Positions 17,292 to 29,213 of a stretch of DNA of 64,000 nt are shown here, one piece after another. Position 1 is the stretch's first letter. Every line of letters starts with the position of its first letter. Origin of the DNA: GWF2-33-9 sp964500435 (GTDB lineage Bacteria; Bacteroidota; Ignavibacteria; Kapaibacteriales; UBA2268); assembly GCA_964500435.1 (NCBI GenBank), contig CAZCNL010000006.1, positions 62,001-126,000 on the forward strand. Direction: 5' to 3'. Position numbers and translations under genes: made by a program. Under the pieces are notes generated by a model. That model was not told where the DNA came from and ran no database searches. It was given only the letters and a program-made list of their open reading frames with translations.

Positions 17292-19759
17292 GTTACAATC
17301 GCACTATATTAGAATTGAAATATGGATGCAACGGCATTAAATACATTATTTGGTGATGTTACAATCGCACTATATTAGAATTGAAATGTGGATAAAAACT
17401 ATTTGGAACTTCAACCTCGCCCTGTTACAATCGCACTATATTAGAATTGAAATTTTAAAACACCTGCGGTTTAAAACCAACTAAGCCCCGTTACAATCGC
17501 ACTATATTAGAATTGAAATGTTGTTGTAATTGCTGTAATAGTTCTTGCAGTGCCGGTTACAATCGCACTATATTAGAATTGAAATATATTTGTTACATTA
17601 TTTACATCAGTATCTAAAAGTGTTACAATCGCACTATATTAGAATTGAAATTATGCAGCCGCTGTACCGGTTGTTGGCGATTTTCCGTTACAATCGCACT
17701 ATATTAGAATTGAAATTCCATCTTTTTTGCTCGTGTTATTTCACCAGCATAAGTTACAATCGCACTATATTAGAATTGAAATTTAATATCGCCTCCCAGC
17801 CCCGCTTTTCAAATTGGTTACAATCGCACTATATTAGAATTGAAATATTTTAGTATAAGCAAATAATGCAAGCCCCGACATTGTTACAATCGCACTATAT
17901 TAGAATTGAAATGTTGTTGTAATTGCTGTAATAGTTCTTGCAGTGCCGGTTACAATCGCACTATATTAGAATTGAAATAAGATAGACCTGGCTACTATAA
18001 AGAGACAATAGACGTTACAATCGCACTATATTAGAATTGAAATATCGCTTCCCCTAATGTCATCTCCCATATTTCTACAGTTACAATCGCACTATATTAG
18101 AATTGAAATGCGAGTAAACCGTCGTTATCCCTACCACTAAAAACAGTTACAATCGCACTATATTAGAATTGAAATTATGCAGCCGCTGTACCGGTTGTTG
18201 GCGATTTTCCAAGTTACAATCGCACTATATTAGAATTGAAATGATTTCGTCTCGTATTTCCACCCGTAACCCTTTTAGTTACAATCGCACTATATTAGAA
18301 TTGAAATTTTAAATTGCTTTTAATGGAATGAAAATCATTTCTTGAGTTACAATCGCACTATATTAGAATTGAAATTTATTTAGAGAGCGTCGAAAAAGAA
18401 TATGAAAGCACGTTACAATCGCACTATATTAGAATTGAAATATGGACAACACAGGCGTGTTTTTATCGGTTGTGTAAGTTACAATCGCACTATATTAGAA
18501 TTGAAATATGGATGCAACGGCATTAAATACATTATTTGGTGATGTTACAATCGCACTATATTAGAATTGAAATCGCATTTGAGCGTTTATTTGTTGCAAC
18601 TCCATTTGCGTTACAATCGCACTATATTAGAATTGAAATAATTACTCAACTATAACGACGACGAAGTCTCCAATTGTTACAATCGCACTATATTAGAATT
18701 GAAATAGATAAAAGATTAAAATAATAATGTTTAATTTAAACGTTACAATCGCACTATATTAGAATTGAAATCTTTTTTTTCTCCTTTGTTTTTTACTATT
18801 ATACTTCGTTACAATCGCACTATATTAGAATTGAAATCACAGAAACGGGTCAAATTTAAACGAAAACAACAAGGTTACAATCGCACTATATTAGAATTGA
18901 AATAAATTTGCATTACACCTGATGCAGAAAGGATATGACGGTTACAATCGCACTATATTAGAATTGAAATATGCATTTTTGCAACCTTCACCGCAAACAA
19001 TATTTGTTACAATCGCACTATATTAGAATTGAAATGCCATTGACAGTTATGCTTCTGAAAAAGCGATACGTTACAATCGCACTATATTAGAATTGAAATG
19101 TTTTGACAGTAGAAGAGGAAGTTGAGCAAATAGTAGTTACAATCGCACTATATTAGAATTGAAATTACATTTTTATGTTTTTGTAGTAGTCAATTAGTTC
19201 CGTTACAATCGCACTATATTAGAATTGAAATATATAATGATGAAAGATATGACCATTATGGTTATGAGTTACAATCGCACTATATTAGAATTGAAATGAA
19301 AATTAGGAATAGCAATGGAGGGTGTTGGAAAATGTTACAATCGCACTATATTAGAATTGAAATCAAAATAAAATCAATAACTTTTTGTAAGTATATTTGT
19401 GTTACAATCGCACTATATTAGAATTGAAATATTTCTTGTAAAACTAATTTCATTGTCCTTCTTAAGTTACAATCGCACTATATTAGAATTGAAATATTGC
19501 TATTAGCTGTAAAAATTCGATATCATCTAGTTACAATCGCACTATATTAGAATTGAAATGACTTTTATAAGAAAGAGCGAAGAACATACAGACTGAGTTA
19601 CAATCGCACTATATTAGAATTGAAATGATAAAGTTAGTGCCGGGACTTGCAGGAGCGACAGCGTTACAATCGCACTATATTAGAATTGAAATTAGTGTCA
19701 AAATTTGCTGAGTTTTTTCCTATCCAAGTTACAATCGCACTATATTAGAATTGAAATTA

Positions 19760-19859
19760 NNNNNNNNNNNNNNNNNNNNNNNNNNNNNNNNNNNNNNNNN
19801 NNNNNNNNNNNNNNNNNNNNNNNNNNNNNNNNNNNNNNNNNNNNNNNNNNNNNNNNNNN
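19760..19859. other. Assembly gap (100 N) in the array
   Basis: A second run of exactly 100 N. It starts 2 nt into a spacer (19758-19759) and ends at a repeat start (19860). The true array length is uncertain on this side too. Confidence 0.99.
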
Positions 19860-22800
19860 GTTACAATCGCACTATATTAGAATTGAAATTAATCTAAATA
19901 CAGTAAATCGCCAATTACAACATCGGTTACAATCGCACTATATTAGAATTGAAATTTTAAAAATTTAAGTATAAGCGAATTTAATACGGTGCAAGTTACA
20001 ATCGCACTATATTAGAATTGAAATCAAAATACGAAGCAATAAGGAATGCACTTTATATTGAGTTACAATCGCACTATATTAGAATTGAAATTAAATCAAT
20101 TGAGATTAAAGACGGGGAAATTTATAGGTTACAATCGCACTATATTAGAATTGAAATTATCGCTATATCTTAATGCTATTTCTTTCATGCTTGTTACAAT
20201 CGCACTATATTAGAATTGAAATCCCTATTACTCCATCCCCAACAATCATCACTGCATCGTTACAATCGCACTATATTAGAATTGAAATATCGGATTTGTC
20301 GAAATATAAATCCCGGTGTGCAACGTTACAATCGCACTATATTAGAATTGAAATTTGAACATTCAGATATTTTTTTATCATATACATTTGTTACAATCGC
20401 ACTATATTAGAATTGAAATGCGTTTTTGTCGTGTCGTCCATAACGCACGGAACTGTTACAATCGCACTATATTAGAATTGAAATTTGCAATATTTATTTG
20501 TTTAATAGGTAAAAATCTTAGTTACAATCGCACTATATTAGAATTGAAATTAACATATTGCTCCCAAAAGTCTTGTGCAATTTGAGTTACAATCGCACTA
20601 TATTAGAATTGAAATGAAGGCAAATCATTGTATTCATCGAAGTAATCACGTGTTACAATCGCACTATATTAGAATTGAAATTATTATATCACTTTAAAAC
20701 AAGGCACCGAAATAATGTTACAATCGCACTATATTAGAATTGAAATGCTGGACTTAAAAGATATATGGACGACGTCACCTCGTTACAATCGCACTATATT
20801 AGAATTGAAATATACGAAATTATTCCAAAAATCTACAACCTTTGTGTTACAATCGCACTATATTAGAATTGAAATTTTATTAAACTAAAAACATTATGGC
20901 AAGTGCTGAGTTACAATCGCACTATATTAGAATTGAAATTCTAAAATCTTTTGTAGAAGTTTTTCGGTTTTTTGCGTTACAATCGCACTATATTAGAATT
21001 GAAATTTATTTAGTGGAGGTTTAGGAGCATTATTATTATTGGTTACAATCGCACTATATTAGAATTGAAATTTATTTAGTCTCTTCTAATTATATTATTA
21101 ACCTCGTTACAATCGCACTATATTAGAATTGAAATAAAAAATAAACTACAATCTTTAAATGCCGAATTGCGTTACAATCGCACTATATTAGAATTGAAAT
21201 AAAGATATTAATAACGACATTGATAAAGTTGAAAAGAGTTACAATCGCACTATATTAGAATTGAAATATCGGCTCTTCTGCAAGCAGTAACAGCATTTAC
21301 GGTGTTACAATCGCACTATATTAGAATTGAAATTATCGATGATATTAGGGAATTACGCGAGGTATCGTGTTACAATCGCACTATATTAGAATTGAAATCG
21401 AGGTGCGATTAGTAGCTTACATTGCTGAAAAAGGTTACAATCGCACTATATTAGAATTGAAATGCCGAAGCATTGGTGAAATTATCGAAGAAGTTCGGTT
21501 ACAATCGCACTATATTAGAATTGAAATCCAAACGCTATTAAAACCATCAAGGATAGGTTGAGTGTTACAATCGCACTATATTAGAATTTAAATGTAATTG
21601 TCTATTGTATTTAATATAAAATATACATGTTACAATCGCACTATATTAGAATTGAAATTAATAAATGTTATCATTAAATGTTTCAGTTATTACTGGGTTA
21701 CAATCGCACTATATTAGAATTGAAATTTGTTTAAAATAAAACATTCTTCTTCTAATTCGTTTGTTACAATCGCACTATATTAGAATTGAAATCCAATCAA
21801 TACTACTTGTATTAAATCACCTATGCTTCCGTTACAATCGCACTATATTAGAATTGAAATGAACATCGGGAGCAAACGAACGATGGTAAATAAAGAGTTA
21901 CAATCGCACTATATTAGAATTGAAATCACAAGAATTAGAGCAGTATAAAACAGAGCAAGAAACAAGTTACAATCGCACTATATTAGAATTGAAATGCAAA
22001 ATGTAGTTCTTTTTCGTTATGCTTTGAACCAGTTACAATCGCACTATATTAGAATTGAAATCCACCTGTTTTTTCGTCGTCGTTCTTTTCGCACAACGTT
22101 ACAATCGCACTATATTAGAATTGAAATGCGAACATCATTTTTTGCCCTTTTTTGGTACTTGTTGTTACAATCGCACTATATTAGAATTGAAATTATAAAT
22201 CATCATTTAATACTGAATTATCATAATTGGTTACAATCGCACTATATTAGAATTGAAATTCAATTATTTCGTCCTGATTTTTATAAAAATCATCTCGTTA
22301 CAATCGCACTATATTAGAATTGAAATTAATAAAACTGCGACGGGTCTTTTCCTACTATGTCCGTTACAATCGCACTATATTAGAATTGAAATAAAGTTTG
22401 AAGGGTAATTAGCAATTTGTCTGTAAAGTTACAATCGCACTATATTAGAATTGAAATTTTGTTAATTTTGGTATATTTTTTGTTTCGATTATGTTACAAT
22501 CGCACTATATTAGAATTGAAATTTATAAAGCAAGATTTTTTTTTAAATAATATAATATAGTTACAATCGCACTATATTAGAATTGAAATATCCAGAAAGA
22601 CTATGGGAATATTTTAGCAAGAATGGTTACAATCGCACTATATTAGAATTGAAATCAACATTGAAAGGTTGATATAATATTGAATTGAGGCAGGTTACAA
22701 TCGCACTATATTAGAATTGAAATAAAATCTCTTGGCTACCTTTAAACTCGGCCGTTTTTGTTACAATCGCACTATATTAGAATTGAAATTATGAATAATA

Positions 22801-25800
22801 TACAATTCATATCACCTTTATCCAGTTACAATCGCACTATATTATAATTGAAATCGCAAAAAATACTAACTGGCGATGATGGCGAGTACACGTTACAATC
22901 GCACTATATTAGAATTGAAATATCTTAACTTGTGCAACCTCCACATCAAATGCCACGGGTTACAATCGCACTATATTAGAATTGAAATTTTGCCAAAGAT
23001 TAGGTTATTCTTTTCCGAAACGCGTTACAATCGCACTATATTAGAATTGAAATAAATAGACATAGTAACAAGAACGCAAAACGTAGTAACGTTACAATCG
23101 CACTATATTAGAATTGAAATAAGCAGAAGGGCTGCAGAAGACAATGATGCGGTTGAGTTACAATCGCACTATATTAGAATTGAAATCAACGCTAGAAGGT
23201 TAATATAATATTGAATTGAGGCGTTACAATCGCACTATATTAGAATTGAAATATACACGGATTAGTTGCAGTGCAAGGGGATAAAAGAGTTACAATCGCA
23301 CTATATTAGAATTGAAATGAGACCCAGCCGAGCGGCTTCATTGTAATAATTTTGGTTACAATCGCACTATATTAGAATTGAAATATGTTCATTGCCTTAT
23401 TGTTTTAATTGTGGTCGAAAGTTACAATCGCACTATATTAGAATTGAAATTTAAATGCATCCAGCAAAGTAATTCAAGACCCTGCAGTTACAATCGCACT
23501 ATATTAGAATTGAAATCAACGCTAGAAGGTTAATATAATATTGAGGCAGAAGTTACAATCGCACTATATTAGAATTGAAATAAATAATTTACCATAGTTT
23601 TGCTTTCTTTTCATACAGTTACAATCGCACTATATTAGAATTGAAATTATAATTCTTTAAAAGCGTCTTTCTGTGCAGGTGTGTTACAATCGCACTATAT
23701 TAGAATTGAAATACAAAAACGAACATAAAATCATCGTTACCGGTTGCAGTTACAATCGCACTATATTAGAATTGAAATTGAGCAACTTTATTCATTGATG
23801 CAGCAATTTGTAGGTTACAATCGCACTATATTAGAATTGAAACGATAAAAAAATTTAAGTTACTTTTAAGTTTCTTTTAAGTTACAATCGCACTATATTA
23901 GAATTGAAACATTGGATTGAAAGACCCAACCTGTGCGTGGTACGAAGTTACAATCGCACTATATTAGAATTGAAACACTTTAATAAACTCAACTTTAATA
24001 AACTCAATGATTGTTACAATCGCACTATATTAGAATTGAAACGGATTTACTTATTGGCTGTTGCTCGCTGAAAAACTTGTTACAATCGCACTATATTAGA
24101 ATTGAAATTAAATTTCCATTACACCTCCATTTTTTTTTATTAAGTTACAATCGCACTATATTAGAATTGAAATACACTTGAAATAGAAGGAATTGCAAAA
24201 CCTTCTGCAGTTACAATCGCACTATATTAGAATTGAAATACAAATAATCTGGTTTTGGTAACATTTTTTTAGTTCGTTACAATCGCACTATATTAGAATT
24301 GAAATGAACTACAAGATTTTCCTTTTGCTGCACACGACGACGTTACAATCGCACTATATTAGAATTGAAATAGAAAAAAAATAATATTTTTCATTAAACC
24401 TTGGCCCGTTACAATCTCACTATATTAGAATTGAAATCAGTTATATTTGTATAATTCCAATACATTTACTCCAGTTACAATCGCACTATATTAGAATTGA
24501 AATTATTCTATCTTTTTGAACATCGGAAACTTTAATTTGTTACAATCGCACTATATTAGAATTGAAATAGCCCCGAGGAAGAAGTAGAGCAAATAGTAGA
24601 AAATGTTACAATCGCACTATATTTGAATTGAAATAATATCCACTTATTGTCATAATGCACGGGTTCACTTGTTACAATCGCACTATATTAGAATTGAAAT
24701 GCGGGCACGGTTAGTTCCAAAGGTGGAATCGGTGACGGTTACAATCGCACTATATTAGAATTGAAATGTATAAGCGATTGTTTGCTGTTTTAATTGGCTT
24801 TGTGTTACAATCGCACTATATTAGAATTGAAATCCCACCTGTGCTTTGTTTCCATCCTTTGTCCCTTTGTTACAATCGCACTATATTAGAATTGAAATAC
24901 GTTTCTTTTCTATCTTTTAATACTGTTACCTCAGTTACAATCGCACTATATTAGAATTGAAATACCTTATACTGTTCAAGTTCTTGCGTGAACACGGGGG
25001 TTACAATCGCACTATATTAGAATTGAAATTAAAACAACAAAAAAACATAGACCGTGTGAACCTGTGTTACAATCGCACTATATTAGAATTGAAATTTTAC
25101 TACAAACCTACAAGCACATTACTGCATAAAAGTTACAATCGCACTATATTAGAATTGAAATTTAAATATTTTATTTTATTATCAATTATGAATATTTGAG
25201 TTACAATCGCACTATATTAGAATTGAAATAGAATTTGGAACATTTTCATAGATCGTCCTCCGCGGTTACAATCGCACTATATTAGAATTGAAATTCAAAC
25301 ACAAGTTTAAATTCCAACGAATGCACACCGTTACAATCGCACTATATTAGAATTGAAATACAAGAGGCGGCAGAGTTGATCCCTAAGACAAATCCGGTTA
25401 CAATCGTACTATATTAGAATTGAAATATTTCATAATCCACGCTCCTTTGTTTGCACTTTCGTTACAATCGCACTATATTAGAATTGAAATGACTAAAACA
25501 TTACTATAAAAGAAAATTATATAAAAGTTACAATCGCACTATATTAGAATTGAAATACTTGTCAGTCGCATTGTAATAAAGCTTTATGGCGTTACAATCG
25601 CACTATATTAGAATTGAAATATAACCATATCAATTGCGTTTGCAAAATGGACGTTGTGTTACAATCGCACTATATTAGAATTGAAATTCTTGCTCTTTAT
25701 TTGAAAATATTATTTTATTATGTTACAATCGCACTATATTAGAATTGAAATTTTTATCAAAACTGTGTTCAAAAATTTGGGGGTTAGGTTACAATCGAAC

Positions 25801-27706
25801 TATATTAGAATTGAAATCTGTATTTACCTGCTTCTTGCGCCGATGCTCCGTAGGTTACAATCGCACTATATTAGAATTGAAATTTAATTTCTACCCCGGT
25901 TTTAAATAAGTATAGAGCGTTACAATCGCACTATATTAGAATTGAAATATCAAAAAAGGGGTCGGCTCTATAACTCGAGCCCCGTTACAATCGCACTATA
26001 TTAGAATTGAAATATTTAGATAGCATTGATGCATTATTTACCAATTACAAGTTACAATCGCACTATATTAGAATTGAAATGAAAAAATATGCAAGACGAA
26101 ACACTGGTTGAGCTGCAGTTACAATCGCACTATATTAGAATTGAAATAAACATACACCCTTTCAGCATAAAAATTTTTATTATGTTACAATCGCACTATA
26201 TTAGAATTGAAATCAACGCTAAAAGGTTAACATATTGAGGCAGAAAAGAGTTACAATCGCACTATATTAGAATTGAAATCTGTGCCTGAAAAAATTTGAT
26301 GTATTTTTGTTTGGGGTTACAATCGCACTATATTAGAATTGAAATTTTTATCAGAACTGTGTTCTAAACTTTGGGGGATGAGTTACAATCGCACTATATT
26401 AGAATTGAAATTATTATTAAATATTAAATAATTGTAATTGAGAATTGGTTACAATCGCAATATATTAGAATTGAAATGCGGTTCACAACGGATGCCGGAT
26501 AAGCTACTGGAAGTTACAATCGCACTATATTAGAATTGAAATTTTAATTCTTTTCTTTGTTCTTCTGTCAATGCGGTTGCGTTACAATCGCACTATATTA
26601 GAATTGAAATTTTCAGAATTCCGTTTTTCTAAACGTCGTTTTCGGTTACAATCGCACTATATTAGAATTGAAATTATCAATAAAATCATTATTTCTAAAT
26701 GTTTCATATGCGTTACAATCGCACTATATTAGAATTGAAATGTTCTAAATGAAGAATTAGATGCACTAATAAATAAGTTACAATCGCACTATATTAGAAT
26801 TGAAATGCAATTTGGACAGACCCAGCATTCCAAGGGGTTCCTGTTACAATCGCACTATATTAGAATTGAAATGTTACGTGCGGTGCTGTTGGAAACAGAT
26901 GTATTTAGTTACAATCGCACTATATTAGAATTGAAATCAACATTGAAAGGTTGATATAATATTGAGACAGAGTTACAATCGCACTATATTAGAATTGAAA
27001 TAAGACGAGAGCAAAAAATTTTGCGAAGATGTTAGAGTTACAATCGCACTATATTAGAATTGAAATATTTATATGATTTTACGGTTGGCAATTTGCTTAA
27101 CTGTTACAATCGCACTATATTAGAATTGAAATACAAATACTTCTGCTAAACTTAAATGCACTGGAATGTTACAATCGCACTATATTAGAATTGAAATCCA
27201 GCAAAAAACAAGGTTGCATTTTTCCGTGCAAAGTTACAATCGCACTATATTAGAATTGAAATGAAATTTGCTTAACGCAAGTAAGCCGTTTGAAGAGCGT
27301 TACAATCGCACTATATTAGAATTGAAATGCCAGCGTTATGAATAATTAAGTAAAACAAATTTGGTTACAATCGCACTATATTAGAATTGAAATGAGTTTG
27401 AAGGCATTTTAATTACTGAAGCCGAACACGTTACAATCGCACTATATTAGAATTGAAATTAACTATTGTTCACAAATTTATGTAATTGCTCATAATGTTA
27501 CAATCGCACTATATTAGAATTGAAATAGTCTTGGTTTTTCCAAAATGCACTTGTAACTGCACGTTACAATCGCACTATATTAGAATTGAAAATTTTTAGA
27601 TGTTTAAGTCCCAATAAAGACAAACAAGATGTTTTAATTTTTGTTTAATTCCTCTGTGATACTTGATTAGATGTTATTTTAGAGGATTTGCTCATTGTGT
27701 GTTTTG

Positions 27707-27779
27707 TGACTCGGGCGGGGATCGAACCCACGACCCTTAGATTAAAAGTCTAATGCTCTACCATCTGAGCTACCGAGTC
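27707..27779 (-). tRNA. tRNA-Lys(TTT)
   Basis: Read on the minus strand, the cloverleaf is complete. The acceptor GACTCGG pairs with CCGAGTC. The D-arm is GCTC..GAGC. The anticodon arm is TTAGA-CTTTTAA-TCTAA with anticodon TTT. The T-arm contains GTGGGTTCGATCCCC, and the discriminator is A. CCA is not encoded. It lies 114 nt beyond the last CRISPR repeat. Confidence 0.95.
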
Positions 27780-27956
27780 GTCAAATATTTTTAACATTTG
27801 TTTTTTATAGAACTTCAAAATTACAAACTTTTTATGAATTATCAAAATATTATTTTCAATTTTATTAAATTTATCTCTCATTTATTTATTATATGTTAGC
27901 TTTAAGTAATTTTGAACTTTTATTCGTTATTCTAATTTTAATTTAACTATCATTTT

Positions 27957-29207
27957 ATGAAAATTTTTATGCTATTTTTCGACTACAAAATTTCTTCTTT
28001 TTTATATATTGCTCTTTTGCTTTTTGTTGTAAATACTAATTCTTCAAAAGCAATCACTGAATCGTATTTGAATATTTCGACAGGTGGTTCCACTAATGCT
28101 TTTTATATTGATTCGATTAAAAATGTTGTTTCGAACTCGTTCGGTTATGGGATTAATTATTATCCGGATAGTTCAAAATTCGGATATTTTGCGGATTTAT
28201 CTTATTTAAATTATATAAATTACACTGACCGAAATTTCTTTAATTCTAATCTCGGATTTATGTATACTTATGATTTTTCCAACGAACTCAAGGATTTATT
28301 CAATACTTCGGCATCATTTTCGAGCAGATTTGATGCTTCAACTTATACAATTTTTGATTATTTGCAATTCTTATTAAATTTCAGTTATATTCATAACTAT
28401 TCGGAAACTACAAGTTTCGATATTTCTTATTTTCCGAGATACAGAAGCTATTTGAATTATTCAAATATAAATTATTACGAAAATGCTTTAAGTGCCAGTT
28501 ATTCCGATTATTTTGAAACTAAAACAAACTTGAATTTTACTGCAACATTGCTTAATAAAAATTATATTACTTCGAGTCAGCACAGTTCAATGATGACAAT
28601 GCAAATTAATGAGAAGCCGAAAACTACAAATTTTATTCAAAAGAAAGGTCCTAAGTGGAATACGAATCCAGGCGACGCACAAAATACTGCAAATAACTTG
28701 AATTCAATGCAAAATTCTGCAAAAAGCATAACTCAATTAACAGGTAATTTACATCTTGCGCAAAATATCTTCGAGAGCACGGGATTGGAGCTTTCGCTTT
28801 TTGCGAGCCGCTATTTAAGTAAAATGACGCCCGTAAATATTGATGGTGCTTTCGCTTTTATTGGAGAAGCCGAACTTTTCGATGACCCTTATAGCTTTGA
28901 AAACACTTCAATTTCGTTAACTTTAAATCAAATTTTGCCTTATGATATTTTTGGTAAAATGACTTTTTCATATTTGGATAAAAATTATAATACTTATATT
29001 TTACAAAGTGATTCATCTAAATTGCAAAGAAAAGATAAAGTTTATTTTTCAAACATTTCTTTAACCAAAGACTTCGAAATACGTGATTTTTTATTTAATT
29101 CTATTTCAATAGAATTAGCATATACATATTTCAAAAATGAATCAAATTTAAGCGAATTTCTTTTTAATTATAACGATTTGTATTTATCTTTTACTTTTAA
29201 TTTTTAA
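27957..29207 (+). CDS. Predicted outer-membrane beta-barrel protein
   Basis: A 416-residue exported protein. The N-terminus has a long hydrophobic segment (about residues 14-26, YIALLLFVVNTNSSKA) suggesting a signal peptide. The rest is dominated by alternating aromatic/polar strands such as YFADLSYLNYINYT, and it ends in the strand DLYLSFTFNF with a terminal Phe, as in outer-membrane barrels. A central Asn/Gln/Ser-rich region (about 215-265) is probably an extracellular loop. No family recognised. A TAATTTTG -7 box sits at 27907-27914. It ends 6 nt before hutI, so they may be cotranscribed without functional relation. Confidence 0.6.
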   Translation: MKIFMLFFDYKISSFLYIALLLFVVNTNSSKAITESYLNISTGGSTNAFYIDSIKNVVSNSFGYGINYYPDSSKFGYFADLSYLNYINYTDRNFFNSNLGFMYTYDFSNELKDLFNTSASFSSRFDASTYTIFDYLQFLLNFSYIHNYSETTSFDISYFPRYRSYLNYSNINYYENALSASYSDYFETKTNLNFTATLLNKNYITSSQHSSMMTMQINEKPKTTNFIQKKGPKWNTNPGDAQNTANNLNSMQNSAKSITQLTGNLHLAQNIFESTGLELSLFASRYLSKMTPVNIDGAFAFIGEAELFDDPYSFENTSISLTLNQILPYDIFGKMTFSYLDKNYNTYILQSDSSKLQRKDKVYFSNISLTKDFEIRDFLFNSISIELAYTYFKNESNLSEFLFNYNDLYLSFTFNF

Positions 29208-29213
29208 AGAAAA

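Larger units (their letters stand above)
16899..27592 (+). CRISPR. Type I-B CRISPR array, about 161 visible repeats
   Basis: The repeat is 30 bp, begins GTTACAATCGCAC and ends GAATTGAAAT, with spacers mostly 34-38 bp. By hand count I see about 161 copies between 16899 and 27592, minus whatever lies in two 100-N gaps. Repeats near the leader are essentially identical. Isolated point variants appear further away (21563, 22825, 24408, 24605, 25398, 25788, 26447), and the last repeat ends GAAAA. Four consecutive copies (23814, 23881, 23947, 24013) end in C instead of T. Several spacers are duplicated or are diverged versions of one target. Short open frames across the array are repeat translations, not genes. 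Confidence 0.98.

Noticed and set aside
16891..25199. Short open frames with repeated peptides such as LQSHYIRIEI and YNRTILELKF
   Set aside because: They are translations of the CRISPR repeat and change frame with spacer length. There are no start signals or family matches.
16929..27562. Self-targeting spacers against genes in this window
   Set aside because: Reading by eye gave no convincing match to sequence outside the array. A systematic search was not possible, so this remains untested rather than excluded.
27593..27706. A second leader or further degenerate repeats beyond the last repeat
   Set aside because: I found no additional repeat copy there. The terminal repeat is degenerate at its end, as expected for the distal end.
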